Notes under the pieces: model-generated | The model's database searches: none | What the model saw: the letters and a program-made list of their open reading frames with translations, nothing else | Told to the model about the DNA's origin: nothing | Assembly: GCA_015068135.1 (NCBI GenBank) | Contig: SVLB01000007.1 | Span: 1 to 64,000 of the forward strand | Direction: 5' to 3' | From: Oscillospiraceae bacterium | GTDB lineage: Bacteria; Bacillota; Clostridia; Oscillospirales; Oscillospiraceae | Length of the DNA stretch: 64,000 nucleotides | Position numbers and translations under genes: made by a program | In this document: in pieces, positions 1 to 7,672 of the stretch | Position numbering within the stretch: position 1 is the stretch's first letter | How the letters are laid out: every line of letters starts with the position of its first letter

Positions 1-1
1 A

Positions 2-223
2 CGCACTTCGATCTACACAGGCGAAATTTGTAATAACATCATCCACAAAGCCATGGGTAGAAGCAAATATGTAGGATGCGCCCTTTTCCAGTTGGGGATA
101 GCTTTCTATATGGATCTTTCGTCCAGCGGCCAACCGCAAGATTGGACGCAAGGCAGGGTTGATAAAACGACGAAACTTAAATCCAAAGGGTGTTGCAAAG
201 GTTTGTACATTGGATTTCTTCAC
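2..223 (-). CDS. PlsC-type lysophospholipid acyltransferase, N-terminal part (runs off left edge)
   Basis: Seventy-four codons read leftward from a GTG at 223 to the window edge, so only the N-terminus is visible. The segment shows an acyltransferase-like start (basic N-terminus, then INPALRPILRLAAGRK) and an HX4D motif, HGFVDD, near residues 58-63, preceded by YIFAST. In the PlsC/AGPAT family HX4D holds the catalytic histidine that passes an acyl chain to a lysophospholipid or related acceptor at the membrane. The frame differs from the small gene just upstream (177-425) and overlaps its last 47 bases, so the two are probably coupled. No strong ribosome site precedes the GTG. A frameshift joining both frames into one protein cannot be excluded. 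It would be expressed if the promoter segment at 474-588 were inverted. The motif is clear; the exact acceptor is unknown. Confidence 0.6.
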   Translation of the reverse strand, partial: MKKSNVQTFATPFGFKFRRFINPALRPILRLAAGRKIHIESYPQLEKGASYIFASTHGFVDDVITNFACVDRSA

Positions 224-425
224 TCTGGTCAGTAAAATATTGGTCCACATAGTAATCACCTAGCTGTTTGCGCGTTTTTAAAGAAAGTTTTCCGAGAAAA
301 CTGGTTTCATCCTTTTTGCGAGTTTTATAATACAAATCGTAAAATTCTTGCTCTCGTCTGGCTCTTTCTTCTTCGCTTATGCCGGGTTCAAATATTTTTT
401 GTTGTTCATCAGCTAATATGTTCAT
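177..425 (-). CDS. Small charged hypothetical protein upstream of the acyltransferase
   Basis: This is an 82-residue protein that I do not recognise. It is rich in charged residues (EEERARREQEF, KTRKKDE), mostly predicted helical, with no signal peptide or membrane segment. The ATG at 425 follows an AAGGGG ribosome site at about 6-7 nt, which supports translation. Its 3' end overlaps the acyltransferase frame that begins at 223. It lies directly downstream (leftward) of the inverted-repeat-flanked promoter segment at 452-610, with no obvious leftward promoter in the present orientation. It may therefore be the first gene of a switchable operon. The alternative is that it is the N-terminal half of a frameshifted acyltransferase fusion. 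Confidence 0.5.
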   Translation of the reverse strand: MNILADEQQKIFEPGISEEERARREQEFYDLYYKTRKKDETSFLGKLSLKTRKQLGDYYVDQYFTDQSEEIQCTNLCNTLWI

Positions 426-451
426 GCCAAACCCCTTGTCGAGGATAGATT

Positions 452-473
452 GTCAAAAGGTGTACCTTTTGAC
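452..473. repeat. Left inverted-repeat site of the candidate promoter switch
   Basis: Palindromic 22-bp site: 10-bp arms GTCAAAAGGT and ACCTTTTGAC around an asymmetric GT core. It is the exact reverse complement of the site at 589-610, which has an AC core. Two half-sites around a 2-bp core is the known design of DNA invertase sites such as hix. Opposite core orientation predicts inversion rather than deletion of the DNA between them. Confidence 0.7.
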
Positions 474-588
474 AAAAGCTTCATTTTACAGCTTACAATT
501 AGTTTTCATCTGGCAATACTTGATTTTTTACGACAAATCGTTGCAATTACAGGAAAAATGTAGTATAATGGCGCACATAAAACCAGCC
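474..588. promoter_or_regulatory. Candidate invertible promoter segment
   Basis: This 115-bp segment lies between two inverted 22-bp sites. It carries a near-consensus sigma-70/sigma-A promoter on the + strand: TTGCAA at 541-546, a 17-bp spacer, TATAAT at 564-569. As drawn it points right, into the 3' end of the recombinase gene and antisense to it. After inversion about the centre near 531, the -10 would fall near 493-498 and point left at the ATG at 425. The present orientation therefore looks OFF for the leftward genes. Seen: promoter, repeats and recombinase next door. Inferred: that it inverts. Confidence 0.65.
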
Positions 589-610
589 GTCAAAAGGTAC
601 ACCTTTTGAC
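589..610. repeat. Right inverted-repeat site of the candidate promoter switch
   Basis: Same 22-bp site as 452-473 on the other strand, with an AC core. Here the palindrome is longer: arms of 14 bp at 585-598 and 601-614, beginning AGCCGTC and ending GACGGCT. It lies 8 bp beyond the stop codon of the recombinase, so it could double as that gene's transcription terminator. The left copy has no such GC extension, which argues that termination is not the only role. Confidence 0.65.
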
Positions 611-618
611 GGCTTTCT

Positions 619-1296
<678 letters not shown>

Positions 1297-1381
1297 TCAA
1301 ATTCAAGTTTCAAGAAAACAACATTGAACGAATTGATTTTTATAAAAGTTTACTTTTACCATAATTCTAATTTCAATATGC

Positions 1382-1431
1382 TTGTCAAAGTTTTAAATCT
1401 TGTTGACAAACACCATAATTACGCATATAAT
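1382..1431 (+). promoter_or_regulatory. Consensus promoter and inverted repeat of the abiE operon
   Basis: TTGACA at 1403-1408, a 17-bp spacer and TATAAT at 1426-1431 give a full consensus promoter reading into abiEi. TTGTCAA at 1382-1388 and TTGACAA at 1403-1409 form an inverted repeat that covers the -35 box. AbiEi antitoxins are known to repress their own operon through inverted repeats at the promoter, so this is the likely operator. Confidence 0.7.
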
Positions 1432-1462
1432 AATATAGAAAAAGTTTGTGCGAGGTGTGATG

Positions 1463-2056
1463 ATGGATACGATATCTAAGCTTCAAAACATAGCCAAGAA
1501 TAACGGTGGTATAATAACAACTTCTAAAGCAACTGAAGCAGGAATATCCCGTGCACTGCTTTGGAAGTTGAATAACGAAAATAAAATACAGCGTATTGCG
1601 AGAGGACAATACATCTTTGAGGACGATATCCAGGATGAGCTCCTCTCTATTGGTCTGCGTTCAGATAAGATCGTTTTCTCGCACGAAACGGCCCTTTATC
1701 TTCACGGGATCTCCGATAGAACTCCCTTTGAGCATACGCTGACAGTTCCCACCGGCAACATTCCATCTGCTGTGGTTCAGTCCGAGTGCAAGATGTATTT
1801 CATCAAGCCTGAACTTCATGCTTTGGGCAGAACTTTACTAAAAACTCCTTTTGGTAATGAAGTTAGCTGCTACGATCTGGAACGTACAATTTGCGATATT
1901 GTAAGAAGTCGGAATAAAGTCGGAACAGAAACCTTCCTTGCAGCACTTAAAGCCTATGCTGCAAGACCCGATAAAAATTTGAACCGTCTTTACAGTTATG
2001 CAAAGCAGCTTCGTGTGTCGGGGATTTTAAGAAAATATTTGGAGGTGCTTTTATGA
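1463..2056 (+). CDS. abiEi: AbiEi antitoxin (type IV toxin-antitoxin, abortive infection)
   Basis: This 197-residue protein has the AbiEi layout: an N-terminal winged helix-turn-helix (about residues 1-50, with GGIITTSKATEAGISRALL and the basic RIARGQY wing) and a C-terminal effector-antagonist domain with the CYDLERTICDIVR motif. AbiEi represses the operon and counters the AbiEii nucleotidyltransferase without needing to bind it. I chose the ATG at 1463 because a GAGG lies about 7 nt upstream; ATG 1460 and GTG 1448 are in frame but fit less well. Its stop overlaps the toxin start as ATGA, so translation is coupled. It is driven by the consensus promoter at 1403-1431. It lies in the A+T-rich block beside a recombinase, consistent with an acquired defence module. 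Confidence 0.9.
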   Translation: MDTISKLQNIAKNNGGIITTSKATEAGISRALLWKLNNENKIQRIARGQYIFEDDIQDELLSIGLRSDKIVFSHETALYLHGISDRTPFEHTLTVPTGNIPSAVVQSECKMYFIKPELHALGRTLLKTPFGNEVSCYDLERTICDIVRSRNKVGTETFLAALKAYAARPDKNLNRLYSYAKQLRVSGILRKYLEVLL

Positions 2057-2889
2057 GCCGTGCTATGAGCCTAAAGGCAAAGATCAGAAATATTGCTAAG
2101 CAGAAGAATATCCCGGCCCAGGTGATTCTGCAGAACTATATGTTCGAGCGCCTGCTTGTCCGCCTTGCTCAGTCAGAATACAAGGATAAATTCGTGATCA
2201 AGGGCGGCATGTTGGTTGCGGCTATTGTGGGCCTGGACAACCGGGCAACAATGGATTTGGATACCACGCTTAAAAGCCTGCCGTTGACTCCTGAGGCAAT
2301 TACCGGTGCGCTGAAGAAAGTATGCGCAATTGAATGCGATGATGATGTAACCTTTGAGGTAGGAACTGTAACGCCTATCCGTGATGATGATATTTACGGT
2401 GGCTACCGTGTGATGCTGAATGCAAAATATGATACCATCGTAACGCCGCTGTCCATTGACGTTTCCACCGGCGATGCCATCACACCGAATCCCGTGGAGT
2501 ATACCTTCTCCGAGATTTTTGATGACGAAAAATCCTATCGTCTGTGGGCATATAACATCGAAACCGTAATGGCAGAAAAGGTTGAAACAATTCTCCGTCG
2601 TGGTGTATTTAATACACGCCCCAGAGATTTTTATGATGCGTATATCCTTGCGACTACGCAGAAATTTGATAAGGCATTGTTTGCTGAGGCTCTGAAGACC
2701 ACAGCCGCCCACCGAGGCACGACCGAGCAGATTGCAGACATTCCCACTATTATGAAAAACATCGAAGAGAGCCCCGATCTCCGCACCATGTGGGACAAGT
2801 ACCGCAAACAGTTTGCATACGCAGAGGGAATTGCCTATACGGAGATAATAATTGTATTAAATCAATTGGTCGAGGATTTTAACGCGTAG
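2053..2889 (+). CDS. abiEii: AbiEii toxin, nucleotidyltransferase of the AbiE system
   Basis: This 278-residue protein is a DNA polymerase beta-like nucleotidyltransferase. The diagnostic motif is FVIKGGMLV (Gly51-Gly52) followed by ATMDLD with Asp68 and Asp70 as the metal-binding pair. The later block AYNIETVMAEKVETILRRG and TRPRDFYDAYIL is typical of AbiEii. Known family members block growth of the host cell, for example by adding nucleotides to tRNA, and so limit phage spread. The start overlaps the antitoxin stop by four bases, with GGAGG 7 nt upstream. The gene is full length with no visible damage, so the pair should be functional. A terminator follows at 2995-3030. Confidence 0.9.
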   Translation: MSRAMSLKAKIRNIAKQKNIPAQVILQNYMFERLLVRLAQSEYKDKFVIKGGMLVAAIVGLDNRATMDLDTTLKSLPLTPEAITGALKKVCAIECDDDVTFEVGTVTPIRDDDIYGGYRVMLNAKYDTIVTPLSIDVSTGDAITPNPVEYTFSEIFDDEKSYRLWAYNIETVMAEKVETILRRGVFNTRPRDFYDAYILATTQKFDKALFAEALKTTAAHRGTTEQIADIPTIMKNIEESPDLRTMWDKYRKQFAYAEGIAYTEIIIVLNQLVEDFNA

Positions 2890-2994
2890 CATTAAATTGT
2901 AGATCGTTAACTTTTTTAAGTGATTTTTAGAGTTTTAGCATTGTAGCAAGACTCCGTTTCCTGCGTTTGAGAATAACATATAGCGATTAATCAA

Positions 2995-3032
2995 GGGACT
3001 GCCTCACTTTTCTTAGTGAGACAGCCCCTTTT
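2995..3032. terminator. Rho-independent terminator downstream of abiEii
   Basis: GGGACTGCCTCACT pairs with AGTGAGACAGCCCC with two imperfect positions and a 6-nt loop, followed by a run of T on the + strand. It lies about 100 bp after the abiEii stop. It could also stop leftward transcription from the LysR gene. Confidence 0.75.
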
Positions 3033-3065
3033 TCTTTGCAGGCGCAGGACTTGAAGATCACAAAT

Positions 3066-3113
3066 GCAACAGTCCGGTGGACTGTTGCTGCCGCCAGTGC
3101 AAACACTGGCGGC
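3066..3113. repeat. Pair of adjacent perfect hairpins (REP-like)
   Basis: Two perfect 10-bp stems lie one base apart. At 3066-3088 GCAACAGTCC is followed by a 3-nt loop and its complement. At 3090-3113 GCCGCCAGTG is followed by CAAA and its complement. No T-run follows. The arrangement resembles repetitive extragenic palindromes; the function is unknown. Confidence 0.6.
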
Positions 3114-3173
3114 TACCGCTATCTTTGCCCCCTGGCGAAGATGCAAACAAGTCCTTGTGTCACAGTGCTTTAT

Positions 3174-4013
3174 TTACTTCTCTTTCATAAAATCGATCAG
3201 CTTTTTTACATTCCCAAAGTAATCCCTTTCACGGTAGTATACATACACTGTATAATGTTCATTGAAGTCTAATACCTTCAAGTTTGCAATTTCGGTCCCA
3301 TCGCTTCCGGTGCTGGGGAGGCGGTTTTCTCTGCCGATCCCGATCCCCATACCCATGGCTACCAACTTATCATAGCATTCTATATCATTACAAAATGCGG
3401 CGATCTTAGGCCGAAAGCCTTTCCGGATACAAGCATTGGTCAGTATTCTGTGCATATTGCTTTCCTGATCCATGGAGACGAATGCCCGGTCACACAGATC
3501 GGATAGAGAAAGCTGCTGCTGACAAAGAGGGTCACCGGCAGAGCACCTTAAATGCAGACGCAGGCTGTACAGTTCGAACTTTCTGTAATCTGCGTAGATT
3601 TCCTTGCCGTCATCCACAATAACATCGTATTCATCATCGCCGTTAAAGGCAATTCTGAACGCCACATCCGGATGCATCCGACTGAATTTGCTGAGCAGGT
3701 CGGTGACCTCCCGGCGCATGCCACGTACCAAAACTTTAATCTCCCGCTTGTCCTCGTACGCTTTCGATACGTCCTCTATCGCCTTATCAAGCTCCGCAAA
3801 AACAGTACAAAGGGCTTGCTGAAGCCGTCGCCCCTTGGCATTCAAAATGATGCGATTATGGGTTCTATCAAACAGCTTGCACCCCAGCTCCTCCTCCAAC
3901 CGTCTCACAGAGGAAGAAACAGCCGTTGTGGGCACCCCGTATAGCTTTGCGGTGGTTGAGAAATTCTCGTTTTTCGCGCTCATAAAAAAATAGCGCAGCT
4001 GTAATATCTCCAT
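3174..4013 (-). CDS. LysR-family transcriptional regulator
   Basis: This 279-residue LysR-type regulator has an N-terminal winged helix-turn-helix: LQLRYFFMSAKNENFSTTA at the start, TTAVSSSVRRLEEELG as recognition region, and CKLFDRTHNRIILNAKGRRL. A periplasmic-binding-like effector domain follows from about residue 90. It is divergent from the ornithine cyclodeaminase-like gene at 4148, with 134 bp between the starts, which is the classic LysR arrangement. It most likely controls that gene through the inverted repeat at 4095-4111. The ATG at 4013 aligns with the usual LysR start; the upstream sequence lacks a strong ribosome site. The inducer is not predictable. Confidence 0.85.
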   Translation of the reverse strand: MEILQLRYFFMSAKNENFSTTAKLYGVPTTAVSSSVRRLEEELGCKLFDRTHNRIILNAKGRRLQQALCTVFAELDKAIEDVSKAYEDKREIKVLVRGMRREVTDLLSKFSRMHPDVAFRIAFNGDDEYDVIVDDGKEIYADYRKFELYSLRLHLRCSAGDPLCQQQLSLSDLCDRAFVSMDQESNMHRILTNACIRKGFRPKIAAFCNDIECYDKLVAMGMGIGIGRENRLPSTGSDGTEIANLKVLDFNEHYTVYVYYRERDYFGNVKKLIDFMKEK

Positions 4014-4086
4014 ATCCCTGCCTCCTCACTTTTTTTACCATTTTACTACATAATTTGTGGTGTAGCAAGTATATTTTACTTGATTA

Positions 4087-4115
4087 TTTACAGTTATCCC
4101 ATGTGGGGATATACT
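4087..4115 (+). promoter_or_regulatory. Promoter and LysR-type operator of the cyclodeaminase-like gene
   Basis: TTTACA at 4087-4092 and TATACT at 4110-4115 are separated by 17 bp. Inside the spacer lies the inverted repeat TATCCC (4095-4100) / GGGATA (4106-4111). It is a plausible site for the divergent LysR regulator. Confidence 0.5.
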
Positions 4116-4147
4116 ATGATCACAAATACCGATAAGGGGGCCGTATT

Positions 4148-5203
4148 ATGAGCCGAACACAAATTCAGTATCTTACTCTGTCCCAGGAGGACCTGATCGA
4201 GGCTGGTGCCTTTGACTTTCCGTTAGCAATGGATGCATTAAAGAAAAGCCTTTTTTTGTTTCAGGACAAGCGCATTCTTTTCCCTGATAAGATCGTGCAG
4301 ATATTCAACGAAGAAACCCAGGAGCGGATCAACTGCCTGCCTGCAACCCTGCTGGATGATAAAATCTGCGGTGTAAAATGGGTATCCGTATTCCCGCCCA
4401 ATCCCCGGCGTTTCGGTGTGCAGAACCTTTCTGCCATCATCGTGCTGTCGGAGATCGAAAAAGGCTTCCCTGTGTGCGTGATGGATGGCACACTGTGCTC
4501 GAATATGCGCGTTGCCGCCATGGGTGCTACCGCCGCTGAGGCCCTGGCCCGTAAGGATGCCGAATCCATCGGCTTTATCGGGGCAGGGGAGCAGGCGAAA
4601 ATGCATCTTTTGGGCATGAAGGCTGTCCGACCCACTCTGAAGGTGTGCAAGGTCGCTGCTGTTTCCGAGGAAGAAGAGGAGGCATTTATCCGCGATCTGT
4701 CTAAATTGCTGCCGGATATGACCTTTGTTAGCTGCAAAACCGTGCTGAAGGATGCCATTACCGATTCCGATATTATCGTCACTGCCACCAGTGCCCAGGC
4801 ACCGTTACTGAAGGCAGAATGGATCAAAAAAGGTGCGTTCTACAGCCATATCGGTGGCTGGGAGGACGAATATGCGGTCGTTAAAAAGGCGGATAAGATC
4901 GTATGTGACGACTGGGAAACCGTCAAGCACCGCACCCAGACCGTATCCCGCTGCTACACGGACGGTGTTATCCGCGATGCCGACATTTATGGCAACCTGA
5001 TCGACATTCTCTCCGGAGAAAAGCCGGGACGTGAAAATGACGATGAGTTTATTTACTTCGATGCTGTCGGCTTGTCCTATGTGGATGTATCCATTGCCTA
5101 CGCAATGTACCGCAAAGCCAAAGAAGCCAATGTAGGCCACTGGGCTTACCTGCAGGAGAAGATGATCTTCGAAAAGGACCTTGCCGGCAAAGTAAAGTTC
5201 TGA
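4148..5203 (+). CDS. Ornithine cyclodeaminase / mu-crystallin family protein
   Basis: This 351-residue NAD(P)-binding protein belongs to the ornithine cyclodeaminase/mu-crystallin superfamily. The Rossmann motif is IGFIGAGEQAKMHL (about residues 138-151), with the upstream family block MDGTLCSNMRVAAMGATAAEALA and the later SDIIVTATSAQAPLL. Family members include ornithine cyclodeaminase (ornithine to proline), ketimine reductases and alanine dehydrogenases. Similar long clostridial proteins are sometimes named tyramine oxidase subunit B, but nothing here proves any one reaction. A purine-rich AAGGGGG precedes the ATG. It is transcribed alone, probably under the divergent LysR gene, and is followed by a hairpin at 5221-5261. 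The octopine dehydrogenase-like gene at 6416 may act on a related imino or opine substrate. Confidence 0.8.
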   Translation: MSRTQIQYLTLSQEDLIEAGAFDFPLAMDALKKSLFLFQDKRILFPDKIVQIFNEETQERINCLPATLLDDKICGVKWVSVFPPNPRRFGVQNLSAIIVLSEIEKGFPVCVMDGTLCSNMRVAAMGATAAEALARKDAESIGFIGAGEQAKMHLLGMKAVRPTLKVCKVAAVSEEEEEAFIRDLSKLLPDMTFVSCKTVLKDAITDSDIIVTATSAQAPLLKAEWIKKGAFYSHIGGWEDEYAVVKKADKIVCDDWETVKHRTQTVSRCYTDGVIRDADIYGNLIDILSGEKPGRENDDEFIYFDAVGLSYVDVSIAYAMYRKAKEANVGHWAYLQEKMIFEKDLAGKVKF

Positions 5204-5220
5204 CAAATAAACAGCCCAAA

Positions 5221-5261
5221 AGAAAGAGCAAATCTGCCATATAAGCGGATTTGCTCTTTCT
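5221..5261. terminator. Hairpin between convergent cyclodeaminase-like and LysR genes
   Basis: A 14-bp perfect stem (5221-5234 with 5248-5261) sits just after the stop at 5203. It most likely ends transcription of the rightward gene, although the T-run on the 3' side is weak. Confidence 0.6.
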
Positions 5262-5334
5262 GTATAAAGATCCGGCATAAAGTAGCCGAGATCAGCATGA
5301 CAAGGGGGTTCTTCTGCAGTAAATGTGGTTTTTG

Positions 5335-6237
5335 TCACAATATGTGGGGCTCAGCCGTGACGAATTCACCGCTTTGATACAGTCTGCAAGCCTCACGCAA
5401 AAACGTATGGAGTGCGGGCGTGACCGGCTTCCAATGGGGCACAGCCATGCCGATCGTCCTGAAGTAGTCTTTGTCAAAGTGGCGGTAGGTAATGGTCTTA
5501 TCAGTCTTTGCCACCATTTCGCCCACAATACCCAGGCCCATGCCCATCCGGACAAAGCCCAATAACCCATTGTCTGTTTTCACGGAAAAGCCGCTTTTGG
5601 GCACACCCGATTGGTTGTACAGCAGTTCTTTCAGGGTTCCGTATGCGTGCTCCGGTTTAATAAGAGAGGGATACTGGGTCAGATCCTCGGGAGAGACCTT
5701 TTCAAGGCTACTTAAGGGATGTCCTTCCGGCATGACCACTACGATGGGATCCCGATACAGCGGGATAAAGTGAAAAGCCTCCGGCACGGAAGAGGACAGA
5801 AAGCCCACATCGATCTCATTGTTTCGCATCATCTGCAGTTGCTCCTCTGCATTGCCCTCAAATATTTGAAATTCCAGTCCGGGGCAGCTATCCCCCAAAG
5901 ACTGCAGCAGCTTGGGGATCCAGCTAGTTAAAACACTGAGATAACCGCCGATCCGGATGGTTCCCACAATGGAGCCCTTGATCTGTGCCACTGTCTGATC
6001 CAGCACGCCCTGCATTTCCAGCACAGAAAGGCAAAGGGGGTACAGACGAAGGGCTTCGTCCGTTGCTGTGATGCCTTTTCTCCCTCGCTCCAGCAGCCGA
6101 ATGCCCCATTCTTCTTCCAGCGAGCGAAGCATCCTGCTGATTCCCGGCTGTGTATAGCCGAGCACTTCCGCCGCAGCCGTAATACTGCCCCGGTTTATCG
6201 TCTCCACCAATGCTTTGTATTGCTTCAAATTGTCCAT
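5335..6237 (-). CDS. LysR-family transcriptional regulator
   Basis: This 300-residue LysR-type regulator begins MDNLKQYKALVETINRGSIT; its helix-turn-helix (AAEVLGYTQPGISRMLRSLE) covers about residues 20-40, followed by GIRLLERGRKGITATDEA. The effector domain follows. It is divergent from the octopine/nopaline dehydrogenase-like gene at 6416 and is the obvious candidate to control it. It is only distantly similar to the LysR protein at 3174-4013, so this is not a recent duplication. Ligand unknown. Confidence 0.85.
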   Translation of the reverse strand: MDNLKQYKALVETINRGSITAAAEVLGYTQPGISRMLRSLEEEWGIRLLERGRKGITATDEALRLYPLCLSVLEMQGVLDQTVAQIKGSIVGTIRIGGYLSVLTSWIPKLLQSLGDSCPGLEFQIFEGNAEEQLQMMRNNEIDVGFLSSSVPEAFHFIPLYRDPIVVVMPEGHPLSSLEKVSPEDLTQYPSLIKPEHAYGTLKELLYNQSGVPKSGFSVKTDNGLLGFVRMGMGLGIVGEMVAKTDKTITYRHFDKDYFRTIGMAVPHWKPVTPALHTFLREACRLYQSGEFVTAEPHIL

Positions 6238-6283
6238 CCAACCACCCTAACATTTTGTTATGGATAACATAAAGAATTCGCAG

Positions 6284-6312
6284 TTGCAAAACCATTTTTG
6301 ATAGTATATCAT
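6284..6312 (+). promoter_or_regulatory. Promoter of the opine dehydrogenase-like gene
   Basis: TTGCAA at 6284-6289, a 17-bp spacer and TATCAT at 6307-6312, in the divergent gap to the LysR gene. The match is good but not perfect. Confidence 0.5.
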
Positions 6313-6415
6313 AGGCATATATCGGAATGCAAGTCCGAAATATCCAGTAGTTCTAGCGGATTTGCTGGGTTGTTTTATCAAAACAAATCATTATGAATCG
6401 GGAAGGATGATCGAA

Positions 6416-7519
6416 ATGAAGGAAAAAATCTGTATGGTCGGTGCCGGTAATGGCGGCTTTGCTGTCGGTGCGGATCTGGCGCTTGCCGGTTACCGCGTTA
6501 CCATTTATGAAGATGAAGCCTTTGCCGGCGGTCTGAAGGAATTGTTTGAAACAAAGACGATCACGCTTACCGGCGCATCCAGAAACGGCGATGCAAAGAT
6601 CTACAAGGTCACGACCGATCTGCAGGACGCCGTGAGCGATGTGGATGTCATTATCTGCAGTATGCCCGCCTTCGCCCAGGAGCTCACCGCACGGAAGCTC
6701 ACCAAGGTCGTAAAGCCTGGTCAGATCGTCTTCCTTTGCCCCGGTGCCACCGGTGGTGCCCTCGTCTACGGCAGGGTATTTCACGAAGCAGGTATCAAGG
6801 ATGTCCGCATTTGCGAAGTGCAGACCCTTCCTTACTCCACCCGGAAGGCGGGTCCCACCGCCAGCCATACAAAGATTTTGGTCAAGTCCCTCTATTTTGC
6901 CGCCTTCCCTGCAAAGGACACCGACAGCTGTTATGAGGTGATCAAGCCCATGTTCCCGGCCCTGACCAAGGTGCAGAACGTCATGGAAACCATGCTCAAT
7001 AACGGCAATATCGTAAGCCATGCACCCATTATGGTGCTCAATGCCGGTCGCATCGGCCCGGACAACACCACCTATCTGCACTACAAAGACGGCATCAATC
7101 CCGAGGTCAGCTATGTACTCGATGCCATCAATGAAGAATGTATGCAGCTTTGCAGAGCCTTTGGTTTAAAAGAAACCACCAATGCTGACCGCCACTTCAT
7201 TACCGGCTATACAGATGCCCTTGGAAAGACCTCCTATGAATCCTACCACTCAAGCTATTCCTTTATGCTGGCGAAGGGTCCTACCACGCTGAATTATCGG
7301 TATCTGACCGAGGATGCCCCTTATTCCATGGTTCCCCTCTCCTCCCTGGCGGCACAGCTGGGGCTGAAGACCCCCTTGATGGATGCCGTTGCCAATCTGG
7401 GCGGCGCTTTGATGCAGACAAATTATTGGGAATCCGGTCGGACTGTAGAGGATCTTGGTCTTGCAGGTATGACACTGGAAGAAATGAAAGACTTCCTGGA
7501 AAACGGCTACAAGGACTAA
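6416..7519 (+). CDS. NAD(P)-dependent octopine/nopaline dehydrogenase family protein
   Basis: This 367-residue two-domain dehydrogenase begins MKEKICMVGAGNGGFAVGAD, a dinucleotide-binding glycine motif. The C-terminal all-helical domain (from about residue 190) has HAPIMVLNAGRIG with the histidine that is catalytic in opine dehydrogenases, then GPTTLNYRYLTEDAPYSMVPLSSL. The family reductively condenses an amino acid with a keto acid, or runs in reverse. I chose the ATG at 6416, 9 nt after AAGG; ATG 6407 directly abuts that site. Together with the ornithine cyclodeaminase-like protein and two LysR regulators it suggests use of opine- or imino-type amino acid derivatives; this is inference. A terminator follows at 7544-7585. 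Confidence 0.8.
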   Translation: MKEKICMVGAGNGGFAVGADLALAGYRVTIYEDEAFAGGLKELFETKTITLTGASRNGDAKIYKVTTDLQDAVSDVDVIICSMPAFAQELTARKLTKVVKPGQIVFLCPGATGGALVYGRVFHEAGIKDVRICEVQTLPYSTRKAGPTASHTKILVKSLYFAAFPAKDTDSCYEVIKPMFPALTKVQNVMETMLNNGNIVSHAPIMVLNAGRIGPDNTTYLHYKDGINPEVSYVLDAINEECMQLCRAFGLKETTNADRHFITGYTDALGKTSYESYHSSYSFMLAKGPTTLNYRYLTEDAPYSMVPLSSLAAQLGLKTPLMDAVANLGGALMQTNYWESGRTVEDLGLAGMTLEEMKDFLENGYKD

Positions 7520-7543
7520 ACTGCGTCAGGAACAAATAAGCGT

Positions 7544-7585
7544 GCGCTGTCTCAAAGCAAATGCGATGAGACAGCGCCATTTTTT
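7544..7585. terminator. Rho-independent terminator
   Basis: GCGCTGTCTCA (7544-7554) pairs perfectly with TGAGACAGCGC (7567-7577), followed by CATTTTTTC. It ends the opine dehydrogenase-like transcript. The same stem sequence recurs in the terminator at 44128-44164. Confidence 0.85.
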
Positions 7586-7586
7586 C

Positions 7587-7615
7587 TTGCAATTCCGTTT
7601 ACAGTATGATAAATT
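7587..7615 (+). promoter_or_regulatory. Putative promoter of the phosphate transporter operon
   Basis: TTGCAA at 7587-7592, 17 bp, TAAATT at 7610-7615, about 58 bp before the pit start. No clear Pho-type repeat is visible. Confidence 0.4.
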
Positions 7616-7672
7616 ATTCTTAGCGTTTTATCTTGCGCACAGTTTCAAAAACAAGAAAAGGAAACGGCTTAT

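Noticed and set aside
585-614. Right palindrome seen only as a terminator of the recombinase gene
   Set aside because: It may terminate, but its inner 22 bp are an exact inverted copy of the site at 452-473, which termination alone does not explain.
4148-7519. Staphylopine-like opine metallophore cluster
   Set aside because: There is no nicotianamine-synthase-like gene, no histidine racemase and no metal ABC importer next to the dehydrogenase.
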